From Polytrichum commune (taxonomy: Eukaryota > Streptophyta > Polytrichopsida > Polytrichales > Polytrichaceae), in assembly GCA_950295325.1 (NCBI GenBank), contig OX485809.1:13454001-13518000 (forward strand): DNA of 64,000 nucleotides, read 5' to 3'. Shown here in pieces: positions 1 through 10,500 of this stretch. The position numbers were made by a program, and so were the translations under genes. The first letter of the stretch is position 1, and each line of letters begins with the position of its first letter. Under the pieces are notes generated by a model. It saw only the letters and a list, made by a program, of their open reading frames with translations, searched no databases and was not told the DNA's origin.

Positions 1-121
1 AAAAGTTGGGGTCCAAAACACTCCTAGTCATGGACCTTGTTTTTGGATTAGAGTTTGTTTGTTTTTTTCTAAAATTTATTTATTTATTTATTTATTTTTG
101 AAGTCAACAGGAGTGTTGGTG

Positions 122-350
122 GGGAGTTGGTTGTTTTGCATAAGGATGTAAGGATGTTTTCATGTGAACTTGGTAAGTTTTGGTGCACGTGTTGGAGTCG
201 GTGTGGAAGTTTGAACGCAAAACATTCTACATCAATTCATCAAGGGCCAAACTTGTTCTGGCATGTCAAAGAGGTGCTAGAAAATGGGTTTGGTCCTTAA
301 TGAACTAATATAAAGTATTATTTGTTCAAACCTCCACACCGGTGTGTGTT
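122..350. repeat. Foldback/MITE-like repeat, copy 1 (partial)
   Basis: Begins with GGGAGTTGGTTGTTTTGCAT and resembles the repeats at 4901-5219 and 21994-22296, sharing the order of 'gttggttgttttgca', a 'tcattgagggcc/tcatcaagggcc' block and 'ggcatgtcaaa'. The right inverted arm is missing or too diverged to see. It is probably a non-autonomous inverted-repeat element. Its boundaries are approximate. Confidence 0.5.
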
Positions 351-757
351 TATTGGAGAAGCCAACATAGTGTGTGTGGTGAGCATTTGGGGTAATTTTG
401 TGGCAACATGATCTTCTAAGGAAAAGAAATCAACTTTACAAGCAACAATTAGAAAATGGGGGTAAAAAAATAACTTTTTGGGAAAACCTTTTTGGGAAGA
501 ATTGGCAATTGTGTACCAAATGGCAGAGGTTAGAATGGCGACACAATGTGCAATAAGACATGGGACTCAAGCAAATTTGAATTCCATGTGCTTGATAATC
601 TAGCAATAAAAACACGTAGCCAAAAACTTGCTATGTGGGGGATTGAACCCACTCTTGAAAAAACATGCATGACTGCAACATAAGGCTAACATGCATAATA
701 AATAACCTCACATGGGAAGCTTACCTTATGCCTCGCTCCAGTTCAAAATTTTACAAT

Positions 758-1030
758 TGTAGAATGCAAAGCATTAGATTGCTCATAGTCAATAAAAATG
801 TAATGAGAGAGGCATGAGAAACAATAAGGTTAGAATAAGGCCACAACGCTAATCTAGAAAGGGATAAGAGTTATTCCATATTGTTTATACAAATCAATGA
901 TATGAACAAAAAACAATAAATGGCAAAACAAGGAAAGTATGAGACCATCTAACTCCAAGCATTGTTCAAATGCCTTTGTGTATGTGTATATGCTTGTGCA
1001 ATCTTATCTCTAGTCTTATTGATATGTAAT
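758..1030 (+). mobile_element. LTR-like sequence, copia family (copy 1)
   Basis: Similar over most of its length to the LTR at 43031-43281 and the copy at 39997-40236. Shared blocks are 'gcattagattgctcatagtcaa', 'ctccaagcattgttca', 'atgcctttgtgtatgtgtat' and 'gcttgtgcaat'. The start TGTAGAATG replaces the family's TGTTGA. A copia gag fragment in the same orientation lies about 730 bp downstream, so this may be the 5' LTR of a truncated element. Confidence 0.5.
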
Positions 1031-1397
1031 AGGTTATGGGCTCACCATGCAAGTGAGGTGCCTAAAGATTTTATTGTTTTAAGGTTGCGGAGTGGATATC
1101 GAGGGGTTGGCATTTTGGAGCTTTGGAGTGTTGGAGGTGCCCGAGGGGGCATTTGGTTGTTATAAATTTTGTTTTTGTTTTTGTTTTTGCTCGGATGTAT
1201 GTTTGATGCAAGAGCATGCGATTTGAGTTTCTTGAGTGTTGATAGGCATATTTGAGAGGCTTGGATGTGTTTATACTTCAAAGTATTTGACTTGAATATT
1301 TTGAGCATTCACGGGTTTATTTGAGAGCTTTGTAGGTATTTAGACTCCAATAGCACACGATTTGAGAGGGTTGAGTACTGAGAAGTTTCTTTGAAAG

Positions 1398-1600
1398 TGT
1401 AAGGCACATTTGATGTGAAGAAGATCTTATTTAAGTGATTTGAGTGTCTTAAGAACTCTCTTGAGGTGTAAAAACTCTAACTTGAGGTATTTGAGAGTGT
1501 AAGGCATTTGAGGTGAAGGATATCTTATTTGAGTGATTTGAGTGCTTTAAGAACTCTCTTAAGGAGTAGAATATCTAATTTGAGGTGTAAAAAATCTAAC
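1398..1600. repeat. Two-unit tandem duplication, period about 99 bp
   Basis: The block starting 'gtgtaaggca' and running through 'tgatttgagtg' and 'taagaactctctt' occurs at 1398 and again at 1497 with scattered substitutions. It lies in the presumed leader between the LTR-like copy and the gag fragment. No coding potential is evident. Confidence 0.6.
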
Positions 1601-1758
1601 ATTTTAGAGACCAAGAGGCCTATTTGAGAGCGTATGGGCATGTTTCCACTACATTGAGGTGCAAACACATATTTTAAATGCAAGAAATTATCTTTGAGTT
1701 TAGGTTGGGTTGATTGTAGGCCCAAAAAGACTAGTTTGAGTGTTTTGATAGTATATTC

Positions 1759-1962
1759 GAGTGTACGACGACATCATTTGAGAGCGAGGTCGCTAGAATC
1801 ATTGACAACTTTAATGGAGGGAACTTCAACCTTTGGAAGTTCAAAATCAAAATGTTGTTGGTATCCATGGATCTTTGGGACATCGTGGACCGATATGAGG
1901 AAACTCTATCTTCCAATGTGGATCCCAAAGCCTTGAAGGAGTACCAAATTGTCTTGGTGTGA
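1759..1962 (+). pseudogene. Ty1/copia gag fragment
   Basis: The + frame ending in the stop at 1960-1962 reads as a copia capsid N-terminal segment: an N-G-x-N-F-x-x-W-K-F-K motif, then M-D-L-W-D-I-V-D, then N-V-D-P-K-A-L-K-E-Y. This is the usual order in plant copia gag (UBN2/DUF4219-like). It stops early, with no nucleocapsid or protease after it, so it is a dead remnant. It carries the same orientation as the LTR-like sequence at 758-1030. Confidence 0.7.
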
Positions 1963-2041
1963 TGATAGTGAGGAGTGTGATGAGCAAGTCTCTACTGATG
2001 AAAAGTATGCTTGTATGTGATAATTGATGTGTCATGCGTCA

Positions 2042-2070
2042 TGTGCACACACACACACACACATATATAT
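2042..2070. repeat. (CA)n-(TA)n microsatellite
   Basis: About nine CA dinucleotides followed by a short TA run. Confidence 0.9.
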
Positions 2071-3439
2071 TTCCCACATTGTCAGTAATAACCAATGGAT
2101 TGTAACACTATTAAGTTAGTACAATTGACTTTGAGACCCCATTGTGTAGAAAGTTAATCTTGCAAGCTCAATGTGAAAGTATTACAAGTGACTCCCTCTA
2201 CAACACCTCGAGAAAATACGGTCTTAGGATTTGGAGTTTTAAAACATCCACCCATTAATCTAATTAAGAAAGACCTGAGTGCTTGGTCCCACCTTGCTGT
2301 CTTTGTGTTAAATTATGTCGAGAAATATTATGTATCGTGAAATAGATAAAACATGAATGGGGACAAAAACTTTCAAAGCAACTAAGACGACGCTTTTGAA
2401 AGTTTGACAAAGAGTTCATTTTATTATTGCCCTCTTTTGGCTATAATCAAACGTTAGGCCCTTGATATGAAAATTTATCTTGCTTTAAATTGTGATTATT
2501 ATTAGTACCTCTTGCCCACCTGCCATGTGCCACTACATTCCATTAGTTATTGAAATGGCTAGTGGGCAACCATAGCAACAAGGAACCGAGATGCCACCAT
2601 GTGCCAATTGGTAACCCAAATGCAATTAGTTTTGGCATGATGGCAAAGCCCACTAAGACAAACTACTCACTTTTTTCTTTTTTCTATTGTTTTGATGATT
2701 ATAAAACACTAGTTCAATGTAATACGAACTCTTTGGATATTGCCCAAAAAGTACCAAAAGCCACATCATGGCCTCCTAATCCTTTAGAGGTTTATATATA
2801 GTGCTTACTTTTGGACTAAGTAAGGGACCCAAATTTGGAGTTTGGTTTTCCAAATTGGGCGGAGTATTTTCACGAGTCGGAACGGGCAAGATTTGATGGG
2901 GAAGTGGTGCCACATGAGCATCACTTCATCTTCTCATACTCCTCGGGTCCTTGCTCTTAACCAATAAGATTGCTCAATTTTGAAATTTCCTTTTTATCTT
3001 GGACCCTAATGCAAATCCACCCTAAGAGCGAGCTGGTTCCAAAATCCTACTCATGTTAGCAAGTCCCAACAAGGAAACAAAGTCCCAACTTTTGAGCCTC
3101 AAAAAACCACTAAAATGTGATTGATATTTATGAAAGTAAAATGTTGGTTATTTAATGCAGAAAAGTTTGGAGACTTATGTTGCGAGTTAGATCTAACTTA
3201 GGTTTTTGCATGACCCAACTTTGAACACAAGTCCCGAACTTGACATATAAAACGTGGTGCCATGTAGGCATGCATGTCACAATTTGGGAGGCGTATAGAG
3301 TGGTGTGTCCCAACTTGCATGCAGTGAACGGCTGAGATTGCAGGGATTGAGGTGAAGGGAAGGGGGAGTTAGGAGTTGGGAGGTGTGAAGCGGGCGTAAG
3401 TAGAGTGGGAGGAAGGAAGGGCAGAGAACAAAGAGAAAA
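2071..3439. other. Intergenic, no gene seen
   Basis: AT-rich sequence with only short, low-quality reading frames in all six frames. No domain, RNA gene or clear repeat was recognised. Confidence 0.5.
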
Positions 3440-4420
3440 GATTCTTGTGTCCCTGTTGCTCTTGTTTCCCCCTGCCTCGCTCCCTTGCCTGCCTTCCTCC
3501 CCCTCCCACACCCCCGCCCAGCTCTCACTCTCGCTTATCAAATGCGAGTTTCGGCCTACTAACTCACGCCAAATTAGCCCAAGCTTCTCTCTCCCTCCCT
3601 CCCTCCCTCCCTCCCATTCTCCCATTCATTGAACTCCTCTTCCTCAATCCTCCTCCTGCTCCTGCTAATCTCCCACTAATCACGCCCTTCTTTTTATTTT
3701 TTTATTCTTTTGTGCTTTCTTTCGTCTTCCTGTCTCCCGCCGTGTCCCTTCCGATCAGCCTCCTCGTTCATCACTAATTCTCAGTTGCTTAAGTTCACCC
3801 ACCCATCCGCCTCGTTGATTAGGAGGCACCTACTCACTGTGTTCTTCTTCTTGCCTTCGTCCTTCTTTCCTTCACCACAATTTTGCCCTTGTGCAGTTTT
3901 GGACACAGGTAGGTTGGTAGCTAAGGGACTCATCAAGACTGAGCGCTAACTTAGTCACATCTCTGTCTCTCTCTCTTTGCACTTTCTTCTCCCACAAGCT
4001 CCCCTGTTCTGTCTGCGAGTGGGTGATTGGGTGGCAAGTTGTCTTTGGGTGGAAAAGATACTCCTCCTCTCGGTTTCTGTTTTTTGTTGGTTTCGGGTCT
4101 CTCCGGGACTCTGAAGTGGGGCTCCACTTTTTCATTCGTTTAGGCCAATTTCCCTTCGAGTTTTGTGCGTTTCGCAGGTTGTGAAAATGAGCAGGCAGTC
4201 TGGGCGGCAAGGGCAGCGACTGAAGCTGTTGTTGCTACATTATTCCACCCGCCACAAGATTTTCCTTCACATGTCCTCCTCCGCGGTGGCGGTCTCGATT
4301 ATTGCACTGGAGATTCACAGGGGATGAGAGATCGCCGTGTCGGTGATTATTTAATTGGGAGCGAAGTCACAAAGTTCATCTCTTCTATTCTTCTCTTCTT
4401 CTTTTCGTTCTTTCTTTCTT
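3440..4420 (+). promoter_or_regulatory. Pyrimidine-rich leader region upstream of the XRCC4-like gene
   Basis: Several hundred bases are strongly CT-rich on the + strand, including a (TCCC)n run at 3588-3614 and CT-rich tracts near 3960 and 4380-4430. Long CT-rich leaders are common around plant transcription starts, so the promoter and 5' UTR of the gene starting at 4517 are probably here. No TATA box could be assigned with confidence. Confidence 0.35.
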
Positions 4421-4516
4421 TGAGGGAGAAAGGGAGGGACTTCTGGGGGCCACCTGCAAATCTTTCTCCCCTCGCGCGCTTTCCATCTTTGCATTGTGAA
4501 GAAGATTTCATTAGCG

Positions 4517-7500
4517 ATGGTGGAGGCAGTAGTCTTCATGCCGAGTGTGACTTGCACTCGTCTGAGCTTGGGGGATGGAGGGAGACGACTCTATGTGAGA
4601 ACTGAATGGCTGGACGCTGGATTTGCTGTCACCGCTTTGGATTTCCCACAAGTATGGTCCTGCAATGGTGAGTATGTGTGGAGATTTCTTTTCTCCTTGG
4701 TTTCTGTGCGAGGGAATTTGAGGGATGGATGGATGGATGGCGTCAGGAGCGAGGTGCTGGGAGGATTTGGTGGAATTTCTTTTTCACAATTTTCTTCTGA
4801 GGGTGTGCTTCTTGCATGTTGCGTAGGGTAGCAGCAGCTAGGACAGCGAATTTGTCAACAATAGTGGAGTTATCCTTAACTCAATGGGGACTTGTGGCAG
4901 GGAGTTGGTTGGTCTCTACGATGTTCCATTGGTTGTTTTGCAATACAAAATCAATGATGTCTTTCCACTTGTGATGGTTTTGCTCGGAGGTGGTGTGTGA
5001 ATTCGAATAAAGAGCAACCTATTTCGTGAGCTTCATTGAGGGCCGAATCAACTCATTTCATTGCTCTTGGCATGTCAAAATGAGTTTGACCTTCAATGAG
5101 TGAACCGATATCGATATAGAATGTTCAATTCTTCGTTCAACTTTCCACACTACCTCCATCAAGCATGCACCAAAAACTTACTGAACATGGAAGGTGTTGT
5201 ATGCAAAATAACCAACTCCCCATCAAATGTCATGTCGAGTTAGAGAGGATAACTGTAATGTGCTTATTGGCTATGGCCTTTGAAGGCAGAATGTGCCAGG
5301 GTGTTGTTAGGGTTTTGTGAGCTGCAGTAACCTGTTCAAGGTTACACGCCTTTTGATGTAACCTTGAATTTGGGGAGGGGTGTGCATTGTGAGCAGGGCC
5401 AATCAATCTTATGAGAGAACAATCATGGTGATTGGAGTGGATAGTTATTGATGATGATAATGATGATTATGATGCTTTGGGGGGGTTAATTGTGAGCAGT
5501 GACCAAGGCGGATGTGGAAGAGAGGGCGTCCAGATGGGACATTTCGGTAGATGAGTATCTTCACAAGTCGCGCCTCTATCTCAGTAGCCAACACCCTGAA
5601 TCCGCCTACACATTCTCCGAGCTTCGAGATGAGAAAATGCGGGTATGGTACATGCAAATCAGATGCCCAAGTTGGTGGGATTACTCGTAGCCATTATTTT
5701 TCACCTATTTCAAATGCCCACAAAATTGGCTCACATACTTTCAAATGCACCCTGTTTTGTTCACAAGGAGGGCCCTCAGTTTTTTCTTTGAACACTCGTA
5801 GAGGTTAGGTTGCATGTTGTGTGTGTGTGTGTCTGTGGTGGAGGTCGGAGGCAGTGTGTTGATGATGTAGTTTTGGAAAGATATTGTGTTAAAGAGGTGT
5901 ACATTGCTGGCTTGGACTGAGCACCAAGTGTCCTGTGATACAGTTTTCGTGGACAACAAAGGACATCAAGAACGATCTCGTTCTGGTTGTGAATCTGATG
6001 ATGAGAAAAGAGAGTGACATCATGCCCTTCATACCTGGCTACCTGGATGGTTTGGGGGATGCAATCGAAGAACTCAAGGTATGTTCCATCCTCCTCCATT
6101 CCACAAAGGTGCGGTTTTAAAAATCACTGTTAGGAGGGAAATTCCAGTTGCACGAAAGAATTCTGTTGCCTCTTGTTGGCAGCCTTGAGTTGGTTTTTCC
6201 AAAATGAGCAAAGTGCTTTCCTTCTCTTGTGAGAACGAAATTCTAGTCAAGCCTTGTTGCAGGAAGGGTGAGAGCTATGGGTTAATGGCAGGATTTGCAG
6301 GAAGTGAATAAAAAGGCGGAGAAGAGCATGAAAGCCCGTCAAGTGGCGATGAAGTTTCGAGCCACAGAGAGAAGTGCACAGAAACACAAAAAGAAGAATC
6401 TTTGCAAGCAAGTTTTGACAAGGCAGGTGTTCAACAATGAAGGATTTGACAACCTGGAGATTGCTGATCCCCTGCCGAACAAGGGACTGAACTACAATAC
6501 TTGCACATTGACTTATGAACCTCCTCCTTCGAGTGTTGACTCTCAAACTCGTGGTCTTAGTGCTGCTGCTGCAGGGTGCAGTGACAGGTATGGAGTCACT
6601 GGCTATCAAACTTCCCAAGTGGATCCTCGAGTCTATGTTGCCACTGAAACTCCAAGATCACCAATGATGGCACCAAGGTACAGAGATGGTTCAGTAAGAG
6701 GTTCACAGCCTGCTTACAGTGCAGAAAAGGTGGCTTTGGCAGATAGCTTGGCATCCTCTCACCCTGACCATCATCAGATGGACCCCGGTTTCAGTCCCAT
6801 GAGTCTTGTAGCCAAGAATGCTAGAGGATCTCACAGGCAGTTCAAATCGATGCCACCAGAGTATGAGAGCCAAAGGCTAATGGGAGAACAACGGGGTAAG
6901 GGTGTGCACATCCCACTTAAAGAAGATTACTGCTTAGGGTTTAACAAGAAACCGAGTTCTTCGCCTTTGAAAACACCTGTGAAAGTGGACATGGACATAG
7001 CAGAGGGACTTGGTGTGCAAGCCAAGCGGTTTGAGGATTCAGCTATGGCGAGATCCTTTGAGCTTAGACAGCCATGGGCACAGTTCCATATGCCCGGGAG
7101 GCTTTCAAATGTGGATGTGTCCATGGTCAGGTGTGAGAGGATGCCTCCGATGCTGGAGAGCAAGGGTTCTTTGCAAAAGATGCCGACACGTGACAAGGGG
7201 GTAATTGCTCTTGAAACGAAGAAGACAGGTCTGCACATCCCGAATGTGAGTGGAGGGAAGGGAGGAAAACCTAACAAACCGTTGGGAAGTGGTGGGGAGC
7301 ATTCGGTTCCTGCAAAGGGCAAGGGGCATGGGTTAAGCCATGCTCGAGATGTGGTGATTCTGCTTAGTGACAGTGAAGGAGAAGGTGGTCTTGAGAAGCT
7401 TGCGGATGGTGATGGTTTGCAATGCACCACCGAAGATCTGCTAGAGCGAGAGAAGCAGGCTGCGTTTGAGGTATTGTTTGATGAGAGGGAGGGAGATGAG

Positions 7501-10500
7501 ATTGCGTATGCATGTGGTAGTGCTCAAGAGAAAACAATAACTCAGATCATTCAAGATGCGAACAATGGAGAATTGTATTCCAGCTCCATAACCATCATGG
7601 GCAACAGGTCAAAACGAGGGCCGCAGGGTGCTTGCTTTGCTGAAAGCTTCAAGAAGTCCAAGACTGGGAGTGTGGGGAATGTGAAGGTGAAAGACGAGAA
7701 GAGCAGTTGGAGGGGTGAGAGAGAAGGTGGAAGCTGGCCGGGCAATCTGGGGAAGCGGAAGGAGAGGTCCGACTCAGTCTTGGGGACAGATGTGTGGGGC
7801 AATGGTTTTGTGGATTCTAAGCACACAAAAAGTGAGGGTGTTTGGCTTGAGGAGCAACAACCATGCATTTTGCGAAGGAATAAGAGGGAACTGGATGCAC
7901 AAGCTTATGTGGGAGGTGACAATAAGGCAACATTTGAAGAGTTGCAGCGTGAGGAAGACTTTCCAGAGAAACCTACACCCAATACTATGGGTGGTTGCAA
8001 GGTCCCAGTTAATGTCAATGAATCCAGGTACTAAGCAAAGTGAAATTGCACCCTGTGCCTGCTTCGTGCTACAGAAACAGAGGATTCAAGAGATTTGTTG
8101 CTGTCATCTCTAGAGCAGGTCATGTAGTTCCTTAGTGTTTCCCACATTCTTGTGTTCTGCTTTTTCATCTACTCCCTTATGCTGCAGTTTCATTAGAATC
8201 TATGTTAAAAGCTCCCATTTATGCCTATGTAATCAGTTTCCTTGTGCTCTTGTGCAAACTTTTGCACCTTTAATAGCACATAAACACTGTTGAGCTGTTG
8301 AACGCCTGAGCTGCAAAACTGAACGTGCACACCATGTCTGCTTTGGGCTAAAAAACTCAGGATGTAAGAGAGTTGTTGTTGCCATCTGTAGAGCAGTTCA
8401 TATAGTTCCTTAATGTTTTTCCGCATTTTCGTGTTCAGGTATTTCATCCGCTCCCTTATGCTGCAGTTTTGAGATGCGTTGTTAGAAGCTCCCATTTATG
8501 CATGTAATTTCAAGTTTCGTCTTGTTCTTTTGCAAACATCTGCTGCACCTCTGATACCACAGAAACACTAGTGAATCATTCAGAGGACACCATGATAGAT
8601 TCAGATTTTGTTGAGAGATGGAAATTGGAACCATGTGACAGACCTACAACATATACTTCAAGCACATTATCAATTAGAATGTGCATGACCTGTGCATCTA
8701 CTGACTTCATACTCTTGGAAACGGGGTTCATGGTTGTTAGGGCTCAGTGGAACACCTGGATCAAAGAAGCCAAGACCGAAGTGACAGTGTGGGAGGCTCC
8801 AAGTCGAGATAGAGATGTAAGAAATGGAGGCACAGCACATGAGGAGTCTCCAATTCGAAACAGAGACATAAGAAATGCAGACTCAGTACACGAGGGGTCT
8901 CCCATTCGGAACAGACTTAACTTCAAAAATAATGGAGGCTTACTGCACGAGGAGGCTCCGATTCGTAATAGAGACTTGAGAAATGGAGGCTCAGTACATG
9001 ACGATGCTCCACATCGAAGTAGAGGCATAAGAAATGGAGGCTTAATGCATGAGGAGGCTCCACATCGAAATAATCGAGACTCGAGAAACAACGGAGGTTT
9101 CATGCATGAGGAGGCTCCAATTCGAAACAGAGATAGAGACGTACGAAATGGAGGCACATTATATGAGGAGGCTCCACATCGAACAAGAGACTTCAGAAAC
9201 GGAGGCTCTGTGCATCTGGAGGCTCTGATTCGAAATAGAGAGTCAAGAATTGGAGTCTCGGTACATGAAGAGGCTTCAATCCGAAATAGAGACTCGAGAA
9301 TTGGAGTCTTGGTACATGAAGAAGAGGCTCCTATCCGAAGTCCAGATGCAAGAAATGGAGGCTCGGTAGTGCACGAGGAGGCGCAACGAATATGGAGCCC
9401 TCTCCATACGAGTCCGGTGCGGGATTTGAAACTCCTTGACACACCACCTTCTGTGAAGAAAGTGGAAAGGCGCAATGATGTGTCAGATACAGCTAAGGTT
9501 CAGCCGAAGCGGCTCCAGCCGATGTTTGAGCCTGTGAATAATAATGGAAACATCAGCAATAGGGAGACACTGGAAGTTTCGGAGAGGAAACTCGAGGAGG
9601 GACTAGTTGAACAGAGCAATCCCAAGGAGATGATGATGGAGGGAACTACGAGAGAGGTGGCAGTTGAAGTTGATGTTCAGTTTGAGAATAAGATCTCAGA
9701 GAGGGAATTTGTTCAGATCGACGTAGAGAGTGATGGTGGGAGAGACATGGACATGGAGGGCGAGAGTGGTGATGAGCTTGTATTCAAAGCTGGGGAGTGT
9801 GGTGACTGCAAAGGAATTCCTCGCATGGGTGACACTGTTGCAAATGTGCTTGTCAATCGAGACAAGAAGTTGAGACTTAGAAAACTCTGTGAAAAGAAAT
9901 CACTCGGAAAGGATTCTTTCCCTCAGAAAACGCCAGGCCGAAGAGGACGGCCGCCTGGAAGATCGCACTCACTCACTAATTCAAGACAGCCTTTCTCACA
10001 AGGTAATCAATCATTCTTTCCTTTGTCGATTTTTTGCAGGAAATTGTGTTGTAATAAGAGGTTGCCTGTTTTGTTGAATTTTTTCAAATTGGTTTGGGTT
10101 GAAGAGTGCCGCTCCTTGCTATCTTTTGATGTGGTTAACTGCTCTTTGGATATCCATGGTTATTCTTGATCACCATTCAGAGATCTGTGGTCATCTGTGA
10201 TTACCTTGGGACATACGTGGTCATCTGTGATTACCTTGAGACATATGTGGTCATCTATGATTACTCTTTGGATATCCCAAGGATAAATTGAAAGGTAATT
10301 TAATTAACTCAATTTAAGATGACTGACACATTTATGATGGATTATTTTAACCCAAACCTGATCCCTATCCCTAACTATAACTCTAACCTTAACCACCCAC
10401 CAAATAATAACCATACCTATATTGCAAGATTCACTTTCTTGAATTTTATTTTTTATCCTTCGCTCACCAGCTGCCTTGAGGTAGAGGTTAACCTTACGCT

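Noticed and set aside
3152-3625. 157-residue reverse-strand frame
   Set aside because: It is the complement of the CT-rich leader, which yields long stop-free Gly/Glu/Arg frames by composition alone. No domain.
8571-8740. The 5' part of the long frame at 8571-10169 as coding
   Set aside because: The frame begins at GTG and its first 170 bases are AT-rich and unlike the repeat that follows. The in-phase acceptor at 8740/8741 places it in an intron. It would be coding only under the two-gene alternative.
8744-9475. 243-residue reverse-strand frame
   Set aside because: It is the antisense of the 17-residue coding repeats of the XRCC4-like gene. Periodic sequence keeps the opposite frame open.
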